Shown: positions 22,511-33,404, counted from the first letter of the stretch. The stretch is DNA of 64,000 nt from Pelodera strongyloides (GCA_036852015.1 JAANDG010000207.1:162040-226039), one strand, 5' to 3'. Program-made: numbers and translations. The notes: generated by a model not told the origin, from the letters alone.

Positions 22511-23302
22511 ATGTACGGGAGTATATTCCTCTTCGTGGCAATACTATCTCGTGGCATGATAGCGAACGCGGAATCGGAAGAGTTGAAGCTTCTGGGTTAG
22601 TGATAATTTTTTTGAGCAACCATGAAAGTGTTGAAATGTGCAATAACTTATTAGGGCGCATTTAAGATGGACATTTTCCTGAAAAGAAAAGAAGTGGTTC
22701 GAGATGGACACAGAGAAAACAAATAATACATGCAAAATAATTGTTGAATATGTAATGTACCGTAATTAAAATCAATCGATCATTTGCATGTGTATGCGTG
22801 GCAATTGCATTCTTTTCTGGTGGTCCATCTCGAACCAAAAGTTTTATTATCATTTGTTTTCATCTCAATGCGCCCTAATAGTGCCTTGTTCAAACAAAAA
22901 GGAACAGATGCTAATCCAGCATTCTGACTGCACGCACTATTCCTTTCCCTCCGAATTTGGCTTCCGCTTCCCTGCAATCCTGAAGAGTTCGCCACGTAAA
23001 AAAGCAGTTAGCCAGTTAGCAAGAAAAGGTGCCGGGAATTAAATCGTAATTACATTAATATGAATTATGGTTCCAGATCCGAGATGTCGGGGTGTTTCAA
23101 GAGTCGAAAGTTTCTTGGACTCGTATGAGGATATAGATATTCTACGCTACGCCTATGAGAAGCACGGAAAAGTCGTATGCAATGACAACAAAAAAGAACT
23201 GCCTGGATTCTCTGAAAACGATAATTGGGTGAGCAATTTGATTTGGAATATCGTACGTCTGCTTATGTACACCCTTACGTTCAGTTGAAAAGAGCGCTGT
23301 AG
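22511..23302 (+). CDS. Small secreted protein, 84 aa, three exons
   Basis: I do not recognise the family. Exon 1 (22511-22595) encodes a hydrophobic leader, MYGSIFLFVAILSRGMIANA, typical of a signal peptide with cleavage near residue 20. Exon 2 (23077-23228) encodes a charged mature region with two cysteines (PRC near residue 32, VVC near residue 66), rich in Asp, Glu and Tyr. Exon 3 (23285-23302) adds LKRAL before TAG. Splice phases agree at both junctions (G+AT, Asp29; phase 0 after Trp79). A TAATTTCAG two bases before the ATG is a likely trans-splice acceptor. Intron 1 contains an inverted-repeat element (22651-22880). Reading through the 56-bp intron 2 would instead give a hydrophobic tail. 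The pair of cysteines could form one disulfide. Confidence 0.6.
22651..22880. mobile_element. TTAGGGCGC inverted-repeat element in intron 1
   Basis: TTAGGGCGCATTTAAGATGG pairs with CATCTCAATGCGCCCTAA 230 bp on. An inner pair centres on GGTTCGAGATGGAC. It lies wholly inside the intron of the secreted-protein gene. A related element (AGGGCGCGTTCGGGATG ends) lies at about 48078-48270. Confidence 0.7.
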
Positions 23303-23334
23303 ATCGGTTTCTTGGTTCTCTAAACCGAAAGCAT

Positions 23335-23610
23335 ACAACACGAAACTTTGGCCGGTGCGCGGTCTACAAAAAATGGGTGGGCCCTGGGCCCACAGCCGTC
23401 AAAATTCGAAATCAAAATCAAACATGAATATAAACAGAACTGTGGGATGTAGCATGCAACAATGCTGATACCAATAATAATAGAAAACCAGAACCGGGCA
23501 GAAGAGACGTGGTCCTTGATCCGGCCCACTTCCGCAGGTTTAACGAAAATGTGTTCAGTGCAGTTCAGCAAAGACTGTGCGAAGTACGAGGCGAAATATA
23601 GTCGCACCTC
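23335..23610. repeat. GGCCGGTGCGCGG family, copy 1
   Basis: The block GAAACTTTGGCCGGTGCGCGG followed by CTACAAAAAATGGGTGGGCC matches, in reverse complement, 42100-42175. The right end is not obvious here. Confidence 0.5.
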
Positions 23611-23815
23611 AACAGCAGGGCATAAACCTCGCCGGTGAGTCCGGAGGTGGTTCGCGAAATTTTATCTGTTTGTGATACGTTTCTAATAAATTCTTCGTAC
23701 CACCTCCGGGCTTCCCATACCTTCTGTGCTAATTCCGGAGGTGGTTCAGCCATGAGCCCTCTAAATGTATGCAATATTCTAATTCCAGTGGTGGTTCGCC
23801 GGTGAGCTCGTTAGC
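23610..23815. repeat. GGAGGTGGT word island
   Basis: GTCCGGAGGTGGTTCGC, TACCACCTCCGGGC, TTCCGGAGGTGGTTC and CCAGTGGTGGTTCGCC recur. The order of intervening AT-rich blocks (GTGATACGTTTCT, TGCAATATTCTAATTCC) is the same as at 8365-8645. Confidence 0.5.
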
Positions 23816-23859
23816 GGGCTTAGGCTATGCTCAACATTGGTAAAACTCCGCACCATCGC

Positions 23860-24075
23860 CGCGCACAAAATAAGGGGCCGCCGCTGATGCACCCACCGCA
23901 CCCCACTAGGGTGCGCAGTGCGCCACATGCGTTCTATTTCATTTGGCGCACCTGCGCAAGGCGCGGCAGGTGTCAGTGGTGCGCCATATGCTGATAGAGC
24001 ACCCCTGGCGTCCCCGACGCGCATCCTAGAGGTGGTGCGCCGCGCCTCTGTGGCGCTCCCTGTTTTCGTGTGCGG
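23860..24075. repeat. GGTGCGCC word island, copy 1
   Basis: GGTGCGCC, GGCGCACC and close variants recur about eight times in 210 bp, giving a local GC peak in an AT-rich neighbourhood. A second island with the same word lies at 29400-29640. Confidence 0.6.
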
Positions 24076-24225
24076 AGTTTCACGTTGTATGTGCACCGAC
24101 CACCGACGGAGTTTCGCCCCCCTAAAAATCCTCATAATCTGAAAAGTGGGTCTTTTGGGATTGGTTTCATTTGAAGGGGGAGCGCATACTGCTAGCTTCG
24201 GAATTGATACGATTTTGTTACTTAA

Positions 24226-24571
24226 AGGGAATGTCAAGCCGGTTTTTCATGTTGGGCTCAAAAAAAAAGCTTATGTTTTGAAGGTAAGCAAAGTGAAAAT
24301 AAAAATAAACAAAACTTTCATATAAGAAGAAAAACAATTTCAAACCCCTCCAAAAAACTCCTTCAATATGGGGTTCTGGTCATTTGGACAAAATCAGCCT
24401 ATTCTCTGTCCACAGGACCGTTTGAATTTACGAGGCTGTTAAACAACAAAGAAAAAGAGGGCGCGAGAGAAATTTTTTAAGTCAGCAAAGAAAAAGAGGA
24501 GGGAGCTAGAGAAATTTTTTAAACGACGGTAATTTGTGACAGCGTGTTATAGAATAACTGTGGGCTTGACA
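24226..24571. mobile_element. Family I element, copy 2
   Basis: Bounded by TTAA on both sides (24222-24225, 24572-24575), it starts AGGGAATGTCAAGCCGG and ends GGGCTTGACA. The right TTAA is shared with the tRNA-derived element that follows. Confidence 0.75.
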
Positions 24572-24575
24572 TTAA

Positions 24576-24719
24576 GGCGAACTGACAGCTCCTTTCTCGT
24601 TCTCGGAAAGTAATATTTCACGCAAAATTGGTTGCCGGCTGTGGGGTCGAAAACGGGACCTCTCGCACAAAGGGCGAGAGCGCTAATACTCGACTACGGC
24701 TTCTACTGGTGTGCGTTCC
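24576..24719. mobile_element. tRNA-derived repeat, copy 2, flanked by TTAA
   Basis: The minus strand at 24645-24715 has the same GCGCTCTCG stem, GCGAGAGGTC and TTCGACCCC features as 17648-17706, with a defective anticodon arm. The 144-bp block lies between TTAA at 24572 and TTAA at 24720, so a tRNA-derived sequence seems to have been mobilised like the fold-back families. Confidence 0.55.
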
Positions 24720-24729
24720 TTAAAGCGAA

Positions 24730-25700
24730 TTAGCGGTCGGTCTCAATAAAAAAAATAGAAAAAGAGGAGGAGTAAACAACCGTGCGTTGATTGCATTTAA
24801 ACCGTGCGTAATTTTGCTTATTTTACTAGTAAATTCAAAATACTTTGTCAACATTTCGTCAATTGGATGCCGCGGAATGTTTAATTATTTCAAATCCCCA
24901 GATGGCGTTTTTTTCAGCTATTTTACTAAGCCGTCCGCCATGTGCGGATTTTTCCATACAAAATCAAACGAAAACCTTAGTTTGAACACATTTTTTTATA
25001 ATACGCACTTATTTGTTTGTGTTACTATCTTTATTTTCGTTGATAACTGTTTTTAAACTATTTTTGGTGAAAAAACCCCAAACCGGGTGATATTTCGCTT
25101 TAAGAAAAATTGACTTATGGAGTTGCACTAGTGCTTAACAGATTTGAAATAAACACTACGAGTAAAACTACAAATCTCGGAGTGGTTATTTAGCGGGAGA
25201 TTTAATTTTTGGGTGCGTGGGTGAAATGTATTAGGCTACCGCAATGGACATTTTTTCCATATAAAATGGGAACATTTATGTTTTTGCTTTGTTATTTTTT
25301 CACTTCCTATTCATTTATGGTACTTTTATAGTGACTTTCATTAATAAAAGTATTTAAACTATTTTTGGTGAAAAACCCTAAACTGGGTGTCATTTAGCTT
25401 TAAAGGGAATATGTAGGCACTCAAAATGAGCAAAACAAATGCGAAACTAGAGTTTCCACACCAGGCATGAAGTTAAGTAGGCGATTGAATATGTAAATTC
25501 GAATATCCTGATTTGCATGCTAATATGTCGCTGTTCAATGCTATATGCCGATGTATGCAGACATATGCTAAAATTTGCTCCATCAGAACTGTCGGGTAAG
25601 CCAGGGTTTCAGTAAACGCGCTTACTATGGAAAAGGTGAACCTTGAAAATCATTTTTTTTTAACTGGGAAACTTTTAACAATTTTTGTTGTTGTTTCCTT
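24730..25700. other. Intergenic, no supported gene
   Basis: The phrase TTTTTGGTGAAAAA(A)CCC followed by AAACYGGGTG and TTTMGCTTTAA occurs twice, near 25059 and 25363, in direct orientation about 300 bp apart, suggesting a duplicated element end. No exon chain was found. Confidence 0.35.
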
Positions 25701-26702
25701 AAGGGGTCAGGCCCATTTCAAATTACAAAATTTTTGATGACTCCATCGGATTCTCCGTTTCAAATATAGTAGGCTGAATTTTTTTCCAATTTTCAGTCGC
25801 AACATTCACGCAGTTTTCAGCAATTTACCATGTCCAGTCATACTTATGGGGTCTCGATGTATGGCAAAAACAGCGCATTTTGCTTCCAAGTATCAAATGT
25901 GCATCTCGTGTACGATTTTGCATACACCTTTGAAAGTTAGAAAATGCACCATTGATAATACTACATAGGAAACGGAAAACACCAAAAAACACGGAACATG
26001 CGCCAAAAAAAAACACGGATCATGATCATCGAAAAACCCGAGCATGATCCGTGCTTTTTTGGAGCATGTTCGGGTTTTTTTTCGCGCATGATCCGTGTTT
26101 TTTTTGTGTTATTTTGCTACAAATACTGTAGCATCTTTATTTTTCGGTCCGCGTCCGCGGGAATTCAGCCTCCGCTCCTTTCAAAATAAGCTAGTATAAA
26201 ACAGGATAACACTAAACAATCACTCGTAAGCTTTACCATTAGAACAAATAATAATAATAATATTTATTTTAAAATTATGCTTTAAAATGGAGAGGGAAAA
26301 TACAAGTTTAAGGACCTACATATTATATTGTCTAAAATAACACCTAGTGATAACTTATGCAATAAATAACACCTAGCCTAGGGCACTAGGTTTAAACGTA
26401 TACAGTCGAAAAAAGAAAGAAAATATAAGCTGATAACCTACATATTTAAACTTAAATGTACAATAACACATAGATAAATAAAAGGTGCAATAGTGGAAAC
26501 ATAGAGCTAAATAAAGGGTGCAACAGTCGAAGCACAGAGAAAAAAGAAAGCTATAAAAGGTCCGTGATAGGGAGAAATAACACAGGTTCTGCACATAAAT
26601 TAACCTAACATGACAAACAAAAAGAGCAAAGAGCCATAATAATCGCACAATCACACTATTGGTCAGGAGATAAAATAGTTTTTTAGGGTTCTATATGACT
26701 TT

Positions 26703-26897
26703 ATGACTCTGCCGGCATACATGGACAATGGGTCAACCCGTGCTATGGATAATCTCTCGAGCGGTCCTGAGTCCTTGCAACAGTTCACAGATCTGAAATT
26801 GGCGTTTTCAAATAGAAATAATCAACCGGAAAACAAAGAAAACGAACTAGTAAAAGTAAAAAATCAAGTCAAAGATAATGTTCTCCACCCGCATTAA
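26703..26897 (+). CDS. Possible 64-aa open frame inside family K, unknown
   Basis: The frame starts at ATG 26703 and ends at TAA 26897. It is hydrophilic and rich in Asn, Gln, Lys and Glu (NNQPENKENELVKVKNQVKD near the end). No signal peptide or membrane segment is present and I know no relative. It could be a fragment of a captured host gene or chance. It has no evident splice partners. Confidence 0.2.
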   Translation: MTLPAYMDNGSTRAMDNLSSGPESLQQFTDLKLAFSNRNNQPENKENELVKVKNQVKDNVLHPH

Positions 26898-26935
26898 ATG
26901 TCCAGGCATAAAGATACATATATTCAGTTATAATT

Positions 26936-26957
26936 AGGGGGGGGGGGGGTGGGGGGT
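26936..26957. repeat. Poly-G run
   Basis: Two long G runs broken by a single T (about 12 and 6 bases) form an isolated homopurine tract. Confidence 0.9.
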
Positions 26958-26959
26958 TA

Positions 26960-28030
26960 TACCAACCTTCTATTCCATGCTTCCATTCTCGCTCCACTGC
27001 GAAATTCCTTGCAATTGCGGTGGTTTCCTAAATTTAGGGTTAGGTAACGAGATAATCAAAACGAAAAGTACTGTAGAACACAAAATCTTATTACATAAAA
27101 GAGTAACTGTAATGTGAGCGTTACGAAAATCATTAAAATAAATTGTTCCGCCGGCTTATAAAAAGGGAACTCGAGCTCAAACGAAGCTCATTATTCTAAA
27201 GAATTTCTGATTTTCTTCATTATCAACATTTGCATCTACGTTTTAGCGTTTCAAAAGTATGGAAAGATGCATCAGAAGGCGTAGCCGTCTGTTTACACAA
27301 CATAAATACATAAAATTCATGTGTATATCTTACTTAAACTTTAACATCCGTATGCATATTTTCAAAAGATTCAAACCCAGTCTGAAATTACAACACTGAC
27401 GAACAACAACATAAAAAACCGCTTCATATAACTAGATAGTTATGTTCATTTACAGAAAACAGGCACTTTGCACTAAAGAGTCAACCGGTAACGCTAACAA
27501 ATGCAAAGATCTGAAACCAATAAAACCAACCTCTAATTAACTATAGCCGCCAGATGGCCGCTCGCTGCACTCGGAGCGGAGAAACACCTGAAATGTCAAA
27601 TACTTTCTGAGTATTCAAGGATTCATGATACTACTCCTTCTGTGAAGCATAGGAATTAATACACAGCTTTTCAAGGACAGGACAATCAAAATACTGACTT
27701 GCCAATCCAGTGCGAAGAGCATGCGCTGCCAGGAAGACTCCATGGGCTGACTGATGATACTTCCGATAAAACCATGGCCATCCGCTTATCCATTGTTCCG
27801 CATATAGTCTCTGAACTTTGCAACTAAAGACGTATTCATTATGAAAAAGTCACGGGAAAAACGGAGAAAATCACTGGTTTCCTAAATAGGAAGCATACAC
27901 GCGATTTATGAAAGTGGGCGCACATTCCCTAAAAAAAAAGGTGACAATATAGGCAATGCGGAGACCAGCCTCTTTGCCTCTTACCTATTTTGTCCAATAG
28001 AAAATAACCATACGCGGAGAAAACACCATC
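26960..28030. other. Unique-looking interior of family K, nothing recognised
   Basis: I could find no gene or repeat match elsewhere in the window. A short inverted pair, CAGATGGCCGCTCGCTGCAC with GAGCGGAG, lies near 27550. Confidence 0.3.
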
Positions 28031-28865
28031 TTTTGATTAGTAACCACCTCATTCCAATCGTAATTGTAGTTCAAACTAAAAGTGTACATTATCGTTCAAG
28101 ACGCAGGGGTGCATTACTAAACACAATACACGTAAAACCTATTACGACGGGCGAAAAGGAAAGAAAGACGGATACAGCAAGAACGCAAACTCTTAACATG
28201 TTGCAAAAATTGCAAAAAGTCCAAAAAAAAATTTAGGTAAAAATAAAAATAATTTAAAAAAAAAAAACACGAAAACCGGTGTTTTTTCGTGCGTGATCGG
28301 TGTTTTTTTGGTGTGTTCTGGCCAAAACACGTGTTTTTTTCGTGTTTCCGTTTTCCTGTGTAGAGGAGGCGAAAATGCACAGTTTATGCACGATCGAAAA
28401 AAATGGTCCTGTGGCTACCGCCGCGGGGCCATTTTTTGGCGGTCTGTAGATGTTCTCGTGTAGTGCCAATCTACGGTAATTAAAGCCATACTTGGAAGCA
28501 AAAATCTGCAAATTTTGCCATACATCGAGACCCCAACAACAATCAATCGCAGTTGTCACGCCCATTCGCGCTGATTGGCCAATATCGCAATTGCCACGCC
28601 CAGTAGAGCATATTGCCCAATTAACGCGGAGGGGCGTGTCAACTGCGATATATAGTTGGGTATGGCTGCAAATGGTAAATTGCTGAATACTGCGTGAATT
28701 TTGCGCTTGAAAATTAGAAAAATATCGTATCCTACTATATTTGACATGGAGAATCAGATGGAATCATCAAAAATAGGGGTCATTTGAAATGGGCCTGACC
28801 CTTTAATGGGGAACACACATTCTATTAATACAGCTTAACTTCAAAAAGGGCATACATATTCCCTT

Positions 28866-28985
28866 CAAAGCGAATTAGCGGCCGCTTTTTGAAACGCATC
28901 GTGGACAACTGAATCGTAATTATGCTATAAGTTGCTCATTTAACCCGATTTTTATTCTAATTTATGTTAAATTCCATTTCCCGTG
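28866..28985. mobile_element. Family C element, left part
   Basis: AAAGCGAATTAGCGGCCG followed by CTTTTTGAAACGCATCGTGG matches the left end of the 165-bp elements at 38408, 43128, 43735 and 49996. The right end is missing. Confidence 0.5.
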
Positions 28986-29117
28986 GGTGTTTGCCTGGTT
29001 TGCCATATGGAGGAAATGTTGCGTCGTGCGTCCTCTTCTAATAAAACAAAAAAAAAACGGTAATATACAATCTAGGCCAAAACCCGACCCGAGACACCAT
29101 GGATGGTTAATGTGTTT

Positions 29118-29127
29118 TTGCTTTCAG
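29118..29127 (+). promoter_or_regulatory. Probable trans-splice acceptor
   Basis: TTGCTTTCAG lies 12 bases before the ATG at 29140 with no open upstream exon, as expected for spliced-leader addition in nematodes. Confidence 0.5.
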
Positions 29128-29139
29128 TTGGAATACATA

Positions 29140-32100
29140 ATGCTCATCCGGAATGTCACTGCTCGAGGTCTAGCAAGTTGTCGGCAATTCCAACAAGTAC
29201 GTTTGCACATTAAAACAACGAGGTATCTAATTAAGATTCGGGAGAAATAAAACTTGTTTGGGTACTATTTTGTTGGAAGTTGGAAATACTACATCGAATG
29301 ATTAGGGAACGCTCCCTCCTGGGCCCAACCGGAACGTCCGGAACTCGGTTCAGTTACAGTGTTGTTGAAGTCCAATTGTATAGGGCCTACCAACGTGATA
29401 CTCCGGGCCATCGGCGCGCACAAAAAGATGCACAGGAGCAGCGCATGGGGTGCGCAAACGCCGCTAACGCCGTATGACGATTTGTGGCACATATGAGGCG
29501 CATGCTACGCGCACCTACCGCGTGACCACAAATGGGGCGCCGCGGGGCAGGTGCGCCAATTGAAATTGAACACATCTGCCTGTGTCGCACTACCCGCGCA
29601 CCCTAGTGGGGGTGGGGGTGCGCCGGGCCCCTGTGTCGAACCCTCTTTTTGTGCACGGCGATGGCGCGGAGCTGTAACCAGTGTAATGATATAACAGAAA
29701 GGGCTCTATTTACCTTTAGGGGTCCGAATGAAAAATAAGGGTCCGAAAAAATATGAAAAAAGACTGAAACTGTAGATGGGCTGAAAATCACACCCTTTTT
29801 CTTTCTACTTCAAGTCATTTTTCACATAATTAATACATGCAACCGAGTTGAGAAACAGAAACACTAATAGAAAAATTGAATTAGTAGTAATAGTGATGTT
29901 TTGTAGAGGAAAGTGCCCAATAGGTTTCGAAAACAAAATGGATAATATGCTTCCCACCTCCTAGACTCCTAGCCTATGCCTAGCACGTTTCTCATTGATC
30001 GTAGAAGCAAACGAGTAATCTGAGTAAAGAAACTATCAAAGACTCAGACAACACAAGGATTATTATTTATATTTAGTATTACGACCACGTTCACCTATCC
30101 TTTCGAACCAACAAGATGTCCCGTAATTGTGAGGTAAGTAATTCAAAAGTATCTTGCCATGATGCGCACTATTAATTAGGATAAACATGAAAACGAAATA
30201 TCGAAAAAAAAGTCATCCGGTGACTGGTTCGTGACCATTTGGTGCCGAGTTGATGACGGTTTTCGATGAAGCTTGGTCACCACGTGGTTACGAATTGAGC
30301 ACCAAATGATCACACGAAAAAAAAAACCCAGCGAACCTTGACCAAATGGGCTCACCCACTTCCTACGCTCAATTCTTGGTTGGTTACAATTAGTACAGTA
30401 CACGTAATACTACTGTAGCTTTTCACCCAATCACACATGTAATAAGACTTAGTACTGGGACTAGAGAGCTCATGACCAGTAACAAAGAAATAAGCTTATT
30501 GATCTTGCACATTATTAGTGATTACAATACACAGCTAAATTCCGAATATACTGGTAGGGCAACTGAGCTCTGATATTGTTCACCACATCTGCAAAATTCT
30601 TTGGAAACGACGCTGTCATCCTTCCTTACCATTAATGAATAGTGGCCGACCTTCCATCCCGTAGCGGTAGCCGTAGTCCGCAATCACACGCACGACCCTG
30701 TCCGTTAATAAAACCAATCAGACTTATTTTTCCAGACTGTCGCAGAATTATGCGACTCCTGCGGAGTTCCATGCAGACATGTAAATAAGCTGGCGTACTC
30801 GTCAAGAAAGCAAATGATTGGTTGGGCACTCGATACCATTGATATAAAGGAAGGAGGTTGTCAACGGAATTGGACAAGTAACAACATCAAAAAGGTTATT
30901 ACTAATTTTTGTTCAAAATAAGTAATATCAATCATACGTCCCAAGTTACTCAATTTACTGTGAGGAAAACAACTGCTTTCCATGACTTTAAGCAGAAGCT
31001 TACGCACCGAGCGTTACACTGCTTAAGTTAGGATTTAGCACAGACGTACAAACGGCTGATAAGTGCAGCCGTACGTATCATGAACCGCAGTGAGAAGTGT
31101 GAGACATCGCGTGTCTATGGTAATCCTCTCCTTGCTTCATACATCGTGCATCCGCGTGCGTAGTAGAACTTAATTATTCGTGAAATAAATGTTCCGCCTT
31201 TGGGAACGTGTTCCGTCTGGGTTTTTGCCTTCGCTGAATAATCTCAGTGAACTTGTTACTTAATTCGATTACAGGCTGCCAAGCAAAATGAGACGTGGAT
31301 CAAGGAAGTACGATTGATCTGCGAATCTTGCTTTGACGCCCAATGTTCATCCAAGGAATCTCAGCATCTCTATAATGGTTTGATGGCCGAACTGAGAAAG
31401 AACGGACAAGGACGCGAAGAACAGGCCTACAAACACATTTGCCGATTCCCAGTGTAAGGCCAATCATTCACTATTTGTCCTCATCAATGTCTTCTTCTTT
31501 CGCAAGTGATGTAGTGATGTTGTAATAGTTGTCCATTGAATTCCAAATACAATACGGCCAGAGTCAGTTAATGCTTAAGTCAGCACAAACACTTATTAGT
31601 CACGAGCTAAAACATACGAGAACAAGACACTGCAATAAATGTTAGTGAGAATTACAAACAACAACTTTCAGTGTCATGGGCATTTTTGATTGGGTAAGTC
31701 TTCATCTCGAAGAAAGGTATTCAATGTATGACGAGTGGAAACAATTGATGCTGTAAGTCCATTCCACTCTTCAAAGACTCTGCACACAAGCAATTCAGGC
31801 ATAATGCCATTACAGTTATCAAATAACATTTCACACGGCGCAATTCGTCTAGACTAGACTCACTAGACTGGCTAAAATAGAACACACTGATACTGGTAAA
31901 GCTTCGACTTCCCGTCTAAATGAAATAGATCAACGACATGTGCCTGATGATTAATGATAACTGAATAAATAGCAGTAATGTTACGAAGATCACGATCACG
32001 ATAGAAGAGGTAGTAGGAAGAAGGTCGTCTTCCAGCTTCACAACTGATTCCGTACTGAATTTTTTTGCAGAGCCTTTCAACAAGTGTCAGACCAATTTGT

Positions 32101-33404
32101 TCTGATAATTATTATGTGGTCGATCGCGTGTGTAACATTCTTCAATGTCCCATCGAAGTACCGCGGTACGTACATTAATTCATTAATACAGTTCATATCT
32201 TTTAATGTGAACAGCGAGGAGACTCACAGAATACATAATTGTCGGTAATTTTTCAGATATATTTGATCTGTATAACGCATCCGCGCGGAAAGAACTACAA
32301 GACAAACTGCTCACTTGGTTGAAGAGTAATCTGGCGTCAAAGCCGCAGAGGAAGAAGACGAGACGAGCCCACAAGAAGGTAATCATTCAATCATTGTTTA
32401 CTCACTACTCATCCAGTTTATTTTTGATCTGGTACAAATTACTCTAGTCTAGTCTCTGATGATCTAATCGATTAGGTAGCAGAAACAGGTAAAATTGAAG
32501 AATACTACCCCACTGAAGAATACTACCCAAATTTGAAATATACTACCCCAAATGTATGGGGATAGCATTTTGTAACATGCAAAGTACTACCCCACCATTG
32601 AAGAACACTACCCCTTTTGACATTTTATTACCCCAGTCAAGGGGGTAGTAAATTGTAAGAAAGGGCCGAAAGGGGCAGTGTTATTTATTGGTGGGGTAGT
32701 GTTCTTCTATAGAGGGGTAGTGTTCTTCAATGGCGGGGTAGTGATCTTCAAATCCTAGGTAATCTTGAATTATGCTACCCCCTACATGTGAAAATACTAC
32801 CCCTTCTTACAAAATATCACCCCCACCCATTGGCTTTTACTACCCCGCGGGAAAAATTACAAAATACTACCCCCATCAATTGAATATGACTACCCCATCA
32901 ATTGAATATGACTACCCCACCATTGAATATGACATATGACTACCCCACCATTGAATATGACTACCCCACCATTGAATATTGCTACCCCACCAATTGAATA
33001 TGACTACCCCACCATTGAATATGACTACCCCACCAATTGAATATGACTACCCCACTAGAAAGGAGTAGTATTTTGTAAAGACAGGGGGGGTAGTATTTTG
33101 TAAAATCGGGGTATTATTTTGCATAGGGTAATATTTTTCAAAAAGAGGTAGTGTTCTTCAATCCAGGTGGTAGTGTTCTTCAATTCTACCGCAGAAACAT
33201 AGCATAAAACACGTATACTTATAACGAACGGTATATGAGCTAATTGCATAGGTAATATGACAATTACAGAAGGCAAAGAAGGGTAAGAAGTGGAATCCGA
33301 AAAGAAATCTGCCTGCCGACACTCAAATACTCAAACTGCCGAACGGAAAATACGTTCTCGAACGTCGTGACCCGTGTGGACGGGGAGGGAGAAATAAGAA
33401 CTGA
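29140..33404 (+). CDS. Single-pass membrane protein, 241 aa, possibly mitochondrial
   Basis: I do not recognise the family. Seven exons join in phase: 29140-29196, 30077-30133, 31275-31453, 31672-31752, 32071-32165, 32257-32378 and 33270-33404. Residues 1-19 (MLIRNVTARGLASCRQFQQ) have Arg and no acidic residue, typical of a mitochondrial leader. Residues about 39-97 form a Cys- and charge-rich soluble region. Residues about 135-150 (FVLIIIMWSIACVTFF) are the one clear membrane segment. The C-terminal third is very basic (QRKKTRRAHKKKAKKGKKW). A GTAAGT inside exon 4 (31694) is a possible alternative donor. Intron 6 holds the ACTACCCC minisatellite, and intron 1 a GGTGCGCC island. An AATAAA at 34123 may be the poly(A) signal. 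The split of leader and body exons over 880 bp is the least certain join. Confidence 0.6.
29395..29645. repeat. GGTGCGCC word island, copy 2 (intron)
   Basis: GGTGCGC, GCGCACC and GGCGCGCAC-like words recur in both orientations, as at 23860-24075, with the same CCCTAGTGGGG string in both islands. It sits in intron 1 of the 29140 gene. Confidence 0.6.
30200..30360. repeat. Palindromic ACCA/TGGT word block (intron)
   Basis: GACCATTTGGTGCC, TTGGTCACCACGTGGTTACG, GAGCACCAAATGATC and TTGACCAAATGGGC recur within 160 bp of intron 2. It is similar in style to the other word islands. Confidence 0.4.
32485..33190. repeat. ACTACCCC minisatellite in intron 6
   Basis: The core at about 32870-33055 is a 21-bp tandem unit, ACTACCCCACCATTGAATATG, repeated about nine times. 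On each side the same octamer appears irregularly in both orientations. The word is identical to that of the arrays at 470-2330 and 20705-20880, though the spacer between words differs (TTGAATATG here, TCCTACAATG there). Confidence 0.85.

Larger units (their letters stand above)
25964..28363. mobile_element. Large family K element (innermost layer, about 2.4 kb)
   Basis: The left end CTACATAGGAAACGG pairs with the right end CCGTTTTCCTGTGTAG. AACACGG words cluster at both edges (25975-26115 and 28260-28350), each forming hairpins such as GAGCATGATCCGTG with its complement. The roughly 2.1-kb centre is unlike other K copies and may be captured host DNA. It contains an ATAATAATAATA tract at about 26249, a 64-codon open frame at 26703 and a G run at 26936. 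No transposase is visible. Confidence 0.6.
25854..28541. mobile_element. Family J element, interrupted (middle layer of the nest)
   Basis: The left part (25854-25963) carries ATCAAATGTGCATCTCGTG and TTGCATACACCTTTGAAAG. The right part (28364-28541) resumes with GAGGCGAAAATGCACAG and ends at the complementary terminus. The uninterrupted copy at 17831-18300 confirms that these two parts are normally adjacent. Confidence 0.7.
25703..28802. mobile_element. Interrupted family A MITE hosting a nest of two more elements
   Basis: The left 150 bp of family A (25703-25853, after TTAA) and the right 260 bp (28543-28802, before TTAA) together equal one normal 410-bp copy. The gap is filled by a family J element (25854-28541) whose inverted ends are GGGGTCTCGATGTATGGC and GCCATACATCGAGACCCC. 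Family J in turn is split by a family K element. The nesting gives a relative age order: A oldest, then J, then K. Confidence 0.75.
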
